Origin: Macrocystis pyrifera
Lineage: Eukaryota; Sar; Phaeophyceae; Laminariales; Laminariaceae
NCBI GenBank assembly: GCA_031763025.1
Contig: JASSKH010000025.1
Coordinates: forward strand, 7,908,798 to 7,972,797
Length of the DNA stretch: 64,000 bases
Reading direction: 5' to 3'
How positions within the stretch are numbered: the stretch's first letter is position 1; every line of letters begins with the position of its first letter. The position numbers were made by a program, and so were the translations under genes. Positions 11,290 through 24,163 of the stretch are shown in pieces. Below the pieces are notes generated by a model that was not told where the DNA came from, made no database searches, and was given only the letters and a program-made list of their open reading frames with translations.

Positions 11290-13036
11290 GACCCCCAAAG
11301 ATAGAAAACCATGGACATATCTCAACTCCGAGATCGCGTCGATACTACGGGTGTTTTGCCCCATACGGTACCCTGACCTGGCTGCTTCTGTACTATTTTC
11401 CCCGTTTTTTCCAGTTTTCTGTGTAACATACCTACGTCCTCCGGGTCGTTGCGGGCATTGTTCTCGAAAGACTCTAAGAACTTCGATCTACCTTACATCT
11501 GGGTCCTCTTCTGCGGCACCCCCCCCCCTCGACCGCCAGCGTAGTGGCTGCACCGATACGCGATCAGTGGAGGGCAATATCGGTGGGGTCATCCCCTGCC
11601 TTCGCTATTACCTCGCGAAGTTCCCCGAGGGCCTCCATGTACCTCCACAGTGTAAGATCGTTACCGTACCGATGCGACGACAGGAGGGCGCCTTCCGACG
11701 GTGTCGAAAAACCCAACAGCAACTCCATGAAAGCGACGGCGCCGCCGCCTGCTTCTACCCCGGATTGCGTCGTCTTGCGTGCGCACGATAACCGACCCCT
11801 GTTGGGTCTGGTCACCTTCATGGCCTCGAACCGAACCTCGACATTTGTGGCCTGGTGCTACTTCAACGAGGTAAACCACAGCCCGTCCGGTACAGAGCTA
11901 CGTCTCCCCTCCAGGCGAAGCTTTCGCCCGATCTCGCCACGAAAAAAGTATCCCAACGTAAGGGACATCCAAAGAGCTCGGCCGCCCGGCCCCCGCAACG
12001 AGGCCAAACCCTGTCCTGTTCCACTAGGTAGGGTGACGAGGCCTTAATGGGGTTCCTGCGGCAACGTGCGACCATGGATTCCCCTTCTGTGAGCGTTTTA
12101 TCAAGCGGTGACGACGTAGGCAACTATATCTGCACATTGCGCATCACGCCTGACAGTCTACCCTCGATAGAGCTGGCTTGATTTACTCCGACGCACCCAA
12201 GCTACAAAGTCGAGCAACGCCTGGGTCTTGCAGGCATCGGAGGCTGCCGCGCCAAGTACTCAACATTCCTTATCAAACCCGGACAGCTAAGCCAAAAGAG
12301 TTTCAAGATCAGAGCCTAACGTAAAAGCTCGGTGAGGCGAAGGCGCAACCGACTAGTGGATGAGCTGGCTACCGGCACTTCTGGGCATGCCGCGACGCCC
12401 ACTGGCCCCAGTACCTCACGATGCCCTAGAGGATCCATGAGGTCCCCGATCGGAGTTTACTGGTGCACCGATGTATCCGGACATTCTCCTTCCCCCCACC
12501 TGACCCCTGTCCCATGGCGAGCCCGCTTGTCTGTCCAGAATGGAGGGGCAAGAGGGCAGCCCGGCGTAGGCACCCATGACCCCCTGGACGAGGTGGCTGA
12601 ATATACCGCGCTGTCGGAGGGAGAATCCCGGCGACGGGACCCTCGAACGACTGCCCGAGGGCGCCCACCCCGACAGGGCCGCCGGCGAAGCTGCAGACTA
12701 CCCCGGTGGTCCTCCGGATCGACTGACCGAGCATAGGGGTGTCGAGGGAGCCGTGGCCTGGTAGGGAGACTCCGGCCACAGTGCTTCCGGAATGCGATCC
12801 AACCCTGCAGGTACTATCGGTCCCTCTCCCAGGGCGGAATGGGACGTGGGGTCGGTGTCGTTCACCGTTTTCTGGTGCGCGACTTGAAGCTGGGCGACCT
12901 CGTTCGCCGTACATCCGTCTGCAAGTTCGCGAGTCGGACTGTGACACGCAGTCCGCTCCGACGTTGTCGCTGCCAGTTATTTTTGTTTACGCCGAGCCTC
13001 TAACAAGAGCGTTTTTCTCCGTGTTTCGAACAAGTT
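11290..13036. other. GC-rich unassigned region with overlapping open frames
   Basis: Long frames are open on both strands (11544-12047 plus, 11564-11821 minus, 12426-12947 minus). The minus frame at 11564-11821 reads plausibly (AFMELLLGFSTPSEGALL) but has no partner exon or known domain. High GC content can explain the open frames. A decayed transposable element is possible. Confidence 0.25.
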
Positions 13037-13260
13037 GGGACGCGACGGGACGGCGTGGAAACAGAACATACCACAGACGCGGTGGGGCAGCACGGGACGG
13101 AACTCAACACAGATGCGGCGAGACGGCGCGGAAAACGACCGTGGGGGATGGGGTGGAATGGAACAGAACACAGACGCGGCGGGATGGCGCAGGACCGGAA
13201 CATAATACAGGAGCGGCGCGACGGCGCGCAAAAACAAACGGAACCGAACACATTGACGGC
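13037..13260. repeat. Degenerate minisatellite, about 40-45 bp period
   Basis: Repeated blocks resemble GGAACAGAACACAGACGCGG followed by CGGGATGGCGC. Roughly five units are seen. Confidence 0.6.
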
Positions 13261-13308
13261 AATGGAAAGACACGGAAAGGCGGCGACGAAAGCAGACGGA
13301 GACAACGG

Positions 13309-14290
13309 TGGGCACTATCCATGCACCGGCATGGACGAGGGTACTACCCATGCACAGGAATGGACGATGGCTTACTAGTCATGCACCGGCACGGATGAGG
13401 GTATCGACGTGCCAGCATGGACGAGGGTTTTATCCATGCACCGGCATGAACGAGGGTACTGTCCATGCATAGGAATAGACGAGGGTACTATCCATGCACC
13501 AGCATGGACGAGGTTGCTATCTATGCAGTGGCACGGACGAGGATACTATCTATGCACTGGCATGGATCATACACCGGCATGGATCATGCACCGGCATGGA
13601 CGAGGGCACTATCTATGTACCCGCATGGACGAGAGTACTATCCATGCACAGGCATGGACGAGAGTACTATCCATGCACCGGCATGAACGAGGGTACTATC
13701 CATGCACCGGCATGAACGAGGGTACTATCCATGCACCGGCATGGACGAGGAAGGGTACTATCCACACACCGGCAAGGCCGAGAGTACTATTTATACACCG
13801 GCATGGGCGGGTGGGTCCTATTCATGTATTGGCGCGGACGAAAGAGGATATTATGTACCAGGTATGCATTACTAACGGTCGCATCGGCGTTGTGTATTGC
13901 CGCGTTACATACAGCGTATTTTTCGCAGTAATTAGTACTTTTTCTGATATGCACCTCGGCATATATTCGAATCACTACCTCGTACTGTCCATGCACCGCT
14001 CTAGACGAGGGTGCGTACTACCCGCGCATCGGCCTGAACGAGAGTACGCATCCTATTTATTTGCACCGGCATGTCATCTAGGCACTACTACCTCATAAAC
14101 CGGCCTGGACGAATGTCAGTTCGAGTACTATCGATGCATTGGCGTGGACGAGGGTGCGGACAATCTATGCATTGGCTTGGACGAGAGTACGTTTTCTATG
14201 TGTTCCGTACAGCGTCCTGGACGAGAGTGGGTACAACCCATGCGTTGGCCTGGACGAGAGTACGCATCGGCGATGTGTATTGCCGCCTGT
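13309..14290. repeat. 29-bp minisatellite (CATGCACCGGCATGGACGAG + GGTACTATC)
   Basis: Regular 29-bp units run from 13309 to about 13815. Degenerate units, recognisable by GGACGAGAGTAC, continue to about 14290, and one isolated unit lies at 14520. Because 29 is not a multiple of three, each strand reads through all frames and produces a 29-residue protein repeat. I regard the resulting long frames as by-products. Confidence 0.9.
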
Positions 14291-15615
14291 TAATTTTATT
14301 TTCATCTACGTATACGTTTTTTATTCTTTCCGTTTCACCTGCACCGGTATATGCTCCAATCATCAAAGCTCTCTAGCCTGTGCTAAGCACCGCGTGAATC
14401 GTTGTGCGTACGAGGAAGGGCATAATATACGCCAGAACATTCTGTCGATCATAGTCATTGCGCTAGCTGTGAGTTCTACCGATTGAGGGATGGATACTCA
14501 AGAAGTTGCGTGATAATATATGCACCGGCGTAGACATATGGAAGGGTCGCCTATGGCTCGTGAATAACACCAGTATAGTCGTATGTATATCTATCACCAG
14601 TACGCCGGCTGTGCGTTCGACCGATTGAGTAGTTGACACTCGGGAGTCTTCGCGATCGTTTCGTCGTTTTAATCATTTTTCGCGAACACCTCGCCCAGTT
14701 TTGATTATTTTCCATTTTTTTAGGAGTTTTGGACGATCATTTTTTTCGATTTTTTTGGCTTTTTTTTGTTTTCGTTTTTTGGCCGATTCATAACCTTTTT
14801 CCTCGGTTTCGTCCCGTTTAGGTATTTTTCTCATTCGTGAGGCATTTGCTTAGAAATATAAGCTACTCTTGACTATTCGTATGAATACGAAAAAGAGTGG
14901 AAAGAAAAAAAAAAAAACCGTCCCCTCTCATGTAATAATTTTCTGCCTGATTGGAACACCTTGCACCGGTCAAAAAGAAAAAAATCGAACAGCAGAGCTT
15001 CTCTCTCAGCCTCTTACGCCGCCCAACCGTCTCGCGACCACCTCACCACTGATTCGGTCCGGGTAAAGCTTTCGTCCACCTCTGCTACAGTGAGCCCCGT
15101 CGCCCACCTCGCGTGAAGCCCGGTGCTCACCGTGGCCCTCGTTCGCCAGCTCGACAAAATTCGTGCTCAAACTGCGTAGATCTCTCTGTGAACTTCATCT
15201 TGGTCGCAAAAATAAGCACCGCTTTAATGTTATTTTGTAATCCCGAACGACCCTTATAGACCTTACAAATATCCACAATTTCACAGATGGAGGCCAAACA
15301 CAGTCCATTCATGCTTCCCTCGTGTCTGGAAGCACACGCGGCGCCTAGCCACGAAGACGGCGACCGCGCTCCTTGCAACTTAACCCAAACCCTAACCCTA
15401 ACTCCTTCTACCCGCCAGCACCCGCTGACACCCGCGACGGCGCCGGGCTCGCCCGCGGTGCCGTGCTCTGAGTAAACGCACGCACACAAAAGAAAGATTT
15501 CTTCAGAAATATTAGCTACGCTTGACTATTCGCCTGAATATGAGTACGATAAAGCGCTTGTATTCATGGCCGCGGTTTTTGTTCGTATTTATAAGCTACA
15601 CCAGACACGTTTTAC
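14291..15615. other. Unassigned AT-rich region with T-runs
   Basis: T-rich stretches lie at 14650-14830. Two (CCCTAA) units lie near 15385, too few to call an interstitial telomere. A minus-strand frame at 15127-15489 is open but has no family match. No gene is supported. Confidence 0.3.
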
Positions 15616-15894
15616 CAGAAAAAGGTATACCATGACAGAAAGCGTAATCTCACTCGGGTTTGGTGTGCCGTGATTACCTCTTTTTTTTTGTACCGTAAGC
15701 TGGCAAAAATACACTGATGTACCGTTTCTTGTCATTTTTGCGACTTGGACGGACGGACATGGATATTTTTCCAGAAAACGATATACCTTGACAGAAAACG
15801 TCATCTGACTTAGGTTTGGTGTAACCTGATTTCCTGGTTTGAATTCGTTTGTACCTTAAAGTGGCAAAATAGCGTACCGTTTTTTGTCATTTTG
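15616..15894. repeat. Tandem duplication, about 150-bp unit, two copies
   Basis: Both units contain CCAGAAAA-GATATACC, then TGACAGAAA, GGTTTGGTGT and TTTGTACCxTAA, and end TGTCATTTT. They are clearly diverged. Confidence 0.75.
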
Positions 15895-16138
15895 TCCAGT
15901 AGGGTTAGGGCATGTTTTAATTTTGTTCCTAGAAACCCTAGGTAAACCTAGGGAACAGTGTTCTCGAACATCCCAATGGGCACAAACACCTATTTGTAAA
16001 GTTAAAAACAAGAAAACGGCAGCTGTGAGATCGAGGATTTGATCGAAAGTCATCTGTGCAAGCTGTGTGTGATACTTCGGGCGCGCGTACTATGGGCTTT
16101 ATGTAGCCTCGTGCAGGATATACATCCCGTACCACAAC

Positions 16139-16406
16139 AGTAAACCTAGTCTAGGCCTATCAATCGGCAGCGGGCAGTGTCGTGCCGTGTGCTCGTGTGC
16201 CTCTGCTCTGCACGCGCAGCTATGCACATCAAGCGCGAGGTACTCGAGCGTGACCCCCAATTTCCGTCCTCCTTGCCATCTACCAGGATAAAACCAGTAC
16301 ATCAGTAGAGCCCATGCGTCGCTAAAGTCTACGACTATCAAACAGTGAATTCGAATGGTTGGTAACAAAACTCACATGTCTCCCTGTATGGTTGACGTTA
16401 GAAATG
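16139..16406. repeat. Dispersed 260-bp repeat, copy 2
   Basis: It matches 10848-11098 from CCTAGTCTAGGCCTATCAAT to GTATGGTTGACGTTAGAAAT and has an extra block CTGCACGCGCAGCTATG. Confidence 0.8.
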
Positions 16407-16679
16407 TTATGCGATACGCGATGGGGTCTACTCGGAACCATGGGGCTTTTCTCGACAAAACCAGAACCGACTTGGATTTTTTTTTAAACGTACCTGGTGG
16501 TACGTTATGGCGTCTGTAAATGCGCTGCAGGCTCAAAGGAACACTGCCGCCAATTTCAGAGTCTTAACGTTTTCCTCGTGGTCGCGACACGCCGATACAA
16601 GCCAAATATATATATTAAATGAATGCATGCAACGATAGGGGTAACCGTTGCACTTTTTTGGCCAGATCATTCATGACAT

Positions 16680-16905
16680 GACAGGGTTCCTCGGCTGAAG
16701 AACTACTACGACACCTCGGACAGACATCATACAGATCATACAGATCATACAGATCATACAGATCATGATCTAGATCATACACAGTTATGCGAGCGGATGT
16801 GCAGCGGGCATATACATGGTACAGGTCCAACACAGGTACACGTGCTATGAACAGATCACGCAGATTGCATAAGAGTCCCACCCAGCAACATGAGCCGAGA
16901 GATAG
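16680..16905. repeat. Dispersed AGATCATAC-rich repeat
   Basis: A (CATACAGAT) array at 16725-16785 is followed by a block also seen, diverged and in either orientation, at about 28630-28985, 44575-44900 and 60730-60905. Shared pieces include TGCCGGG(T/A)GGGAC and ACAGATC tracts. Confidence 0.55.
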
Positions 16906-17139
16906 ATCTGCCTCGAGAAATCTAGACCATAAACTGTGGGAATCGAGTATCCGTCCGCGGCGTGGGAACTACCTACCCGAAGCTGGAATAGCGATATTTT
17001 TTTTTGTAGTATGACGCAAGCTACGATGTTGTTTTTATCTATATAGAGGAGGTGCGCCATTTTTTTTGCTGAGGTCACTCTACACAGTATATATACCTCA
17101 CACCCCCCCAAAAAAAAAAAACGGTTTTCTTTTTTAATA

Positions 17140-17425
17140 ATGAAGGCGCCATGGTTGATGAACAATCTGATGGAAGGCCTAGGTGTACAAACTACAGAAA
17201 TATCGCAAAAAAATAAAACAAAAAAAACATTTCGACGAGTTGGGGTCAAGAGGCCCCATCATTCAGAAAATAATTTTAGCCAGAGAGTGCTTGCTACCCC
17301 GGCCTCATACCTAGGCCATGGCATGGTTCATCAGGATGGCACTTTCGAACAAAAAAAAAAGAACAGCTTTCCGGCATTTTTTATATAAATCAGTTTTTGG
17401 GGTGAGGTGTAGAGCTCCTGTGCTT
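17140..17425 (-). repeat. Dispersed repeat (GAGCTCTACACCTCACCC family), diverged copy
   Basis: It shares GGGGTGAGGTGTAGAGCTCCT and CCCATCATTCAGAAAA with copies at 27186-27357, 41905-42137, 56687-56925 and 59367-59600, at various degrees of decay. Confidence 0.5.
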
Positions 17426-18157
17426 TAATCAAAGTCAGGAGCCTCGACAAAAACAGGCGCACCTCCTACCGCCTTCTCGTACCATGCGTCAGCTCGCAGT
17501 AGGCGAGAGCTGGGTCGGATCCCCCTTCGTCAAACCTCCCGACAGAAACAGCCACACTTAACACCAACAAGAAAACACGCCTCCTGCCCCGGGGTCGGAT
17601 GAAACTATCAGTCACAATCCTCGTTATACGTAAGCCACCAATCACAACATCAATGCCAAGAAGAAAAAAAAAAAACGCCTGACCCCCTGATGAAACGCCC
17701 GAGCTAGTCGGATGAAACGCCCCGGCTCGAGAGAGTGCGATGTTTGCGAGGATTTTAGTTGAGTTGGGCTTATTTTAGGTCTGTTTCTTATATAACAGCA
17801 AACCCAACCCACGAAAACATAAATGCTGCGGGAAAAAAGTGACTTGAAGTTACGTTTTCAGCTCCGATAATTATTGGGCCAGGTAAACCCTGTGGGTTGA
17901 GTATCAAACGAAGCAGCTTCCGATCGGCTAGCGCCTTCGGAATCACCTGTTTTAACCAATCAGCTCCTCAATTTTGTCGGTTTCAAATATTTGTGTAACC
18001 CTAGTGGTCCTCACCCGGGTTAAATCACATGAAACGTCCGGGCCAGTCTAATCAACAATTTTGCCAATGCTCTTCACACCAACCACTAGCACAACAATAA
18101 CGAATAAACGCCTTCTGCTTCAGATCGAATGGAAACCACTATCATCAACAGAAATCC
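17426..18157. other. Region downstream of the RPC4 stop codon
   Basis: No coding signal was found. The 3' untranslated region and polyadenylation site of the minus-strand RPC4 gene should lie in the upper part, but no single signal stands out. Confidence 0.3.
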
Positions 18158-18322
18158 TCAACCCTCCTCCATCTTAACCGGCCCCGCTTCCCCGCCGGCG
18201 TCAACCCCGAATCCCGCAACTGGAAGACCTCCTGCAAAACCCTCCTGCCCGCCGGCGCTGATTTCGTCCGCTCGGCGGTAAAGCTGCTCGAAGTCCGGCG
18301 TGCAGACAGCTCGTTTGGTAAC
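18158..18322 (-). CDS. POLR3D: RPC4 terminal exon
   Basis: The acceptor is GTGTGTGCAG. It reads VTKRAVCTPDFEQLYRRAD, the conserved RPC4 end, followed by a Gly-rich extension of about 35 residues and TGA. The extension is longer than in animals and yeast. Confidence 0.85.
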   Translation of the reverse strand, partial: VTKRAVCTPDFEQLYRRADEISAGGQEGFAGGLPVAGFGVDAGGEAGPVKMEEG

Positions 18323-18391
18323 CTGCACACACAGGAGGATGTGTGTGGGGAGTACGCCGGAGGGAGTCATTGGTTAGCGGAGGTGAGGGCT

Positions 18392-18429
<38 letters not shown>

Positions 18430-21400
18430 TGGAAGAGCTATACCAGGAAAAAATAACAATTCATTAGACGCTGCCATCCACATGCGAGAAAATCCTCCTC
18501 GAAAGTGGTCTTCATAGAAAAGTACCTGCTAAGGGAATCACTATCTCCCCCCCCCCCCCCCCCCCCCCCCGCCCATCTCCCCCGCCCGACCAAAACACGC
18601 CGCTGTCGGTGCGCGAAAACCCTCAGTATTGATATATTGATATATAGATATATAGTCGCTAAGGTGGAAGCCCTACAACAACGAACAAAAAGAACTGTCC
18701 TAACGAGCGTTAATTCTTGCATTCCCCTCAATTCTCAAAATACTACCTGGTACCTGGTGTGAGAACCATAATATCCCCTCTTCCCCGCCCATCTCACCCC
18801 CCCGCGGTCTATGGTGCCCAGCACCATGATTTTTTATGCTGGCTAATGAGTACCCCCCCCCTCCCCCCTCCCCCGATGTAAGCATGCCACTGACGGTGCG
18901 CTAAAAATGAGTCGGTGAGGTGAAAACCCTACAAGCAACAACAGCAACAACAACAACAACAACAACTACAAAACTCGCCTGTCCGAACGAGCAGAAGCTC
19001 CTGTTGCTGCCCGCGTCGATGCTGACCCCCTTCTCCACGAAGGACACCGGCAGGCCAGGGTGGACGACAAAGCTAACGCCACCGATAACGAGCCGCGATT
19101 TGCCGGACTGGTGCACGTACAGCTGTCCAAGGCACGGAGACGACAGGGGAGGGGGAGGGGGGGGTATGCTAAGCGCAAGCATGCAAGCGGGGGTTGGGGG
19201 GGGGGGGGGGGGGGGGGGGCTTCTTATCGACAGACACGACTGAGGGTATTGGCGGTAATCAGGCGGTAATCAGGCGGGAAACGGGGGGGGGGGGGGGTAC
19301 TCGATATCATGCATGGCCGTAGTCGTATGACCACAGACCCTCGGGGAGCGGGGGCGGGGCGGCGGGGTAGAGGGCGGTTACCGCTCCTTACAGCAATGGT
19401 ATCAAGCAGCTTCTATGGGGTGGAGGAAGGGGGGAGACAGCGATTTCCTCCCCCGTGCAGTCTCCATACAGCAACGGACGATGTCAACCTCAAGACGATC
19501 CCCGCGAAGCAGCAGCGTCTCATGGTCGTGACGAAAGGCTAACTGCGCGTGGGGAGGTTCGGCTTCCCACACCCGACAAGCCGACAAGGGTAGGGTAGGG
19601 TAGGGTAAGGTTGCCACATCCACATCGTCACGGTTACGCTGGGCGTACGTTCCCTGGCGCCGTCTGCACACGCCACTGTCTGGCTGAGCCATAGATTTAC
19701 TGCGGTTGGCGGGGCGCATGGCGCCGGGGAAGCACGGCGACCGGCGTCAGTCCGTAATATACCATACCGTACTACACCATACCATACCATACCATACCAT
19801 ACCGTACCATACCATATCATACCATACCATACCATACAATACAATACGATACCATACCATATACCGTACCATACCATACCGTACTATATTATACCATACC
19901 ATACAAAACCAAACTATACAGCATACTTCATCATACCCCACCCCACCCCACCGTACCGCACCGCACCGCACCATGCCCTCCTCCCTCCCTCGTATCCCCA
20001 ACACACCTTGCCGATCTTGCCGGGGCGCATGCGGCGAAGCCCCTGATCAAACGCCAAGTCGTCCGGGGGCAAGCCCATGGCCTCGGGCGAGCTCTTTCCT
20101 TTACCACCTCCAGCTGCCGCGCCGGCCGCCGCCGCCCCCGAAGCCGCAGATGCAGACGAAGTCGAGTCCCCGATCTCTTCCTTCACCGCAAAGCCTCCGG
20201 CTTTAAAACGAGAGTGGGATAAACAAGGAGGCGGGATAGAAGGAGGGAGGGGGGGGGGGGGGGGGGAGGCGAAGGGACGTGAACAGGGGGGGGGGGGGGT
20301 GTACTCAATAGCATGCATGGCCATAGTCGTAAGGCCATAGACCCTCGCATCCCTGGGGGGGGGGGGGGGTGGGAGAGAAGAGAAAAACGCCTGATACAAG
20401 GCGAGAACTCCTTACGGCCCAGGGCTTGCCCCAATTGCAGGTCGGTCCTGCAAAACACCTCCTGCAGGTCGCTAGTGGTCAAGTTCAATCTTGCACGTCG
20501 CTCCAGACCAACCCGACTCCCGACCTAACGCTCTATATACACCCTAACCACCCCAGCCCTTCGAGGGGAATAATCTCGAGGTCGGCAGGCGTGGTTTACC
20601 GACTCCGCAGCGTTTATTGGTGGCGTCTTCCCGGAGCAACAACGGGCGGGCGAAAGCCTCGATCAATCCATCAGACCAGCGACCTGCGGTGAACAAAATC
20701 GCCGGTTGCTCCTGCATCTAATTAAGCCTTAGTCAGGACTGTAGTCCCGTTTTGGGAACAATTCACTCAAAGTTTAACTATTACGGGGGTCCATAGTTAA
20801 TAGGACCTATGGTATACATAAAAACCAATATATTTGATTATTTTTACTAACAAAATTTGGTCCCATGAACTATGGATCCCCCGTAATAATTTGTCCCCAA
20901 AACCGATATAAAAAGAGACTGCGGTACTAAAAGGGGGTTAGGACGACCGCGGGGTCTAGGAAGCGGATCGGATCCTAAGGCGCGGATGCTACCGTAGTCT
21001 GCTAGTAGTAGCGGGACGCAGATGATGGCATCAAAGACAAGGTAAGGTAACCCCGTTGCTTCCAACAGCACAGCGTCTCTTTTTTTCTCACTCTTCGCCG
21101 CCAAACCTTTCCTCCCACGCTACGCCGCCTCTAAGGGCACGCGGAAACCCGCTGAACAACAACGAGGGGGTAGTTGAGGGGGGGGGGGCGGGGATACAAA
21201 GAATATGTCGGCATCGTCACGGGCAGAGCAACACCGCCCCCCCCCCCCCCCCCCCCCTCCACCGTGTCGAAAGGGATGCGTGGTCAATGGTCAAATGACG
21301 AAGACAAGCAACAAAAGAGTACGCCTTCCCCCGCCCCCCCACCACCGTCCACCGACCGACCGATCTACCCACGGATCCACCAACATCTCCCAAACCTACC

Positions 21401-21592
21401 CACATCCTTCCCACCCCACCCACGCACGCACCTGCCGCTTTCCCCTTCCCCTTTGTATCTACGGGAGGCGCATCCTTCCCCCTCTGGAACGCCGGAAGCG
21501 GGCGTGGAAGCTTTGTCGGTAGCTGCACAAAGAAGAGGCTGCTGTCTTCCTCCTCCATCAGCTCGGCCTGGTTCTGATGGCCATGGGGAGGA

Positions 21593-21627
<35 letters not shown>

Positions 21628-24112
21628 AGGGGGGGGGGGGGGGGGGGGGGGGGGGCGGGCAAGCAAAAACAACTGTCGTTTTCTCTTTGGCGTACCAGGT
21701 ATATACCAAAGTGTCAGTTCATTTGTGGTAGTTTTGAACCGTGTACGACATGTCTGGCAGAACACACGCGAAGAATAAGAACAAGATAGCACAGCCGTCG
21801 CTAGGTCCTCGCGCAGCAGATTTTATAAGTAACTGGTGCCAAGTTGTGGGCGTTGCTCGATGGTGGACGGTGGTACGATTACGGGGGACCACAGTAAATA
21901 GGACCAAATATTTGTAATAAAATTAGGTGAATACTTAGTATGTAGTTTTTCGTCCGTAACGTAGCTCTCGACGAATTTTCTCGGGTCAAGAACTGCCGAG
22001 ATGTAGCTGTCTCGCCATGGCGAAGCAAGTCGTAGAGCAGAAAAGGCACACCAGCAGGGAAGCCCAAGGAAACTCAGTTCCGGCGGTTCCCATTTGCGGC
22101 TCTGGGCGCGCGGCAGCGGCGGCGGCGGCGCTGTTCAGCCGCTTGCAGTTTGCTCGATAGCCGCCCGGAGCTTCGTCTACTATAACTCTGCCCCCAAACA
22201 CCAAGATTTTTATTTTTTTTTACTATTGGGATACAAACGTTCCTCAATGTGGGGACAGAGGTGGTAAACCCCATTCGGGACCATCAAACGTGACGACAAA
22301 CAAACGTCAAGCCACTGCGCGATGGGTGCATCAGACAAAACGATGTGTCCACCTTACAGTGTGCGAGGGATAGCACGGCACAGGCGCGCAGACCTGATCC
22401 TGCCCGCGTTCACGAGTCGGGTCAAAACTCGCGGGTCGGGTCAGACGCGGTCACCCGACCCGACCCGACCCGACCCGACAAAAACCAGCCCGTGAGTTTT
22501 TTCGGGCCATCTGACCTGACCCGCGGCTCGGATCATGACCCCCGTGAACAGGCCTGGAAATAATCAACCACTGTTTCTGGTCGCTATGTCGGGGCCCTGA
22601 AAGGGCTAACGCGTGCCTGGTGTACTTATTTCCGAGTTATGTCGCTTCATCTCTTTCTGCCTCTTTCGCTTAGCAGGTACCGGCACCACGACGTGTTCCG
22701 TGCGAGCGGAGCAACTAAGGTAGAGACAGCAACCATGTCAGCGCCGCAATCATCCTCTGCACCATCACCGTCACCACCACCACCACCACCACCACTACCT
22801 TCCCCCCCCACCAACACCACCAACACCTCCCCCCCAAACTTCCCCCCCCAGGTAAACAATGCGTCAGAGAAAAACAAAGCACTTCCGAAACGTTCTCACT
22901 CACGTTTCCCTGTGCAAAGAGGCGGCCATCAGGCGTCTGAGCGGTGGCCGTTACCGGGAGAGCGACTGGTCGCAACCCGTCTTCCTCGGACATGACGTTA
23001 CCGGTAACCTGCAACGACACGGGAGCGGAGGGGGGGGGGGGGGGGGGGTATGATGCCATCATTTATCATGCATGGCCGTGGTCGTATGACCATAGGCCCT
23101 CGCATCCCTACATTGCCGGGACGGAGCACGTCGGGTTTTGACCGACCAGGCAGACATTGCTTACTTGCACCAAGCGCGAAGCGCTACCGTGAGGTGTTGG
23201 GCGAGTCGCATGAAGGGTGACCTCGATCCTACCAAGAACCGCTCGGATTTTCTTGCAGCATATGGATGACAGCGTCAATAAATTGATTTGATTTCTGGCG
23301 TGGTCACTTCCAGAGACAGCAATGGGTTTACTACGTACCTGCCTCGTGGGTGCCTTACCATATATACAACACTGCGTGATACGATGATCCCCCCTGTGTC
23401 GAGGGAAGGCTCTGCACCCCGCACCAAAATGATCTAACTCGACCGTCAGCCGTTGTAACCGCCAAACAAAAAAGCAGTACCCTGGTTGTCTACCTCACGC
23501 AGTGAGAGGCGTGTTTTACAGCGTCGTCACCAACCGACGCCAACCCAACGTATATTCCGAGTATATATTATACAGGGGTGGGGGGTGGGTGTACTCGATG
23601 TCATGCATGGCCGTGGTGGCGCGCGGGGGGGGGGGGGAGGGGCACTCTCACCCGCATCCCCGGAAGTTTCGACGACCTCGGCCTTCGCCTGCCCGCGTCA
23701 GGCACGCCCATCAAATTGAACACATCCCCATCCCCGCCCTCCTCCTCCTCCTCCTCCTCCTCCTCTTCCTTTTTTCTCCCTTCTGCCCCCCCCCCCCCAG
23801 TCATGCCATTGCCGACGCCAAACATATCCTCGTCGCTATCTTGACCCCGGTCTTCCCCTGCATCTTTTCCCGTACCCTTTCCCCGGCCCCCTCCCTTCGC
23901 CTCCCGCGACGAGGCGTTTATAGCCTTGGTCAGGCGTTTGCGGTCCACATCCTCTGTGGGAACGGGGGTTTAGAGACGAAGTATATAGGGGGGGGGGGGG
24001 GGGCGGGGGGTATGGTCCGATTATTCTTTGGGGGGGGGGGGGGGGGTTAGCCATCTGTTGCTTGCCGTATGTAGCCATTGGACCATTGACCACGCATCCC
24101 TTTCGTTTCTTT

Positions 24113-24163
<51 letters not shown>

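Noticed and set aside
12739-14098. Two long plus-strand frames of over 200 codons
   Set aside because: They run through the 29-bp and 40-bp minisatellites; no splice sites or conserved flanks.
15380-15402. Telomere-like CCCTAA repeats
   Set aside because: Only about two perfect units are present; too short to call an interstitial telomere.
19402-19550. Minus frame after CCACGCGCAG reading LAFRHDHETLLLRGDRLEVD
   Set aside because: It lies between two RPC4 exons that join directly to give the conserved GKIGK-LYVHQSGK sequence, so it is more likely intronic.
22639-23053. Plus-strand Pro-rich and RRLSGGRYRESDW frames
   Set aside because: They overlap a minus-strand RPC4 exon that has better splice sites and keeps phase with its neighbours.
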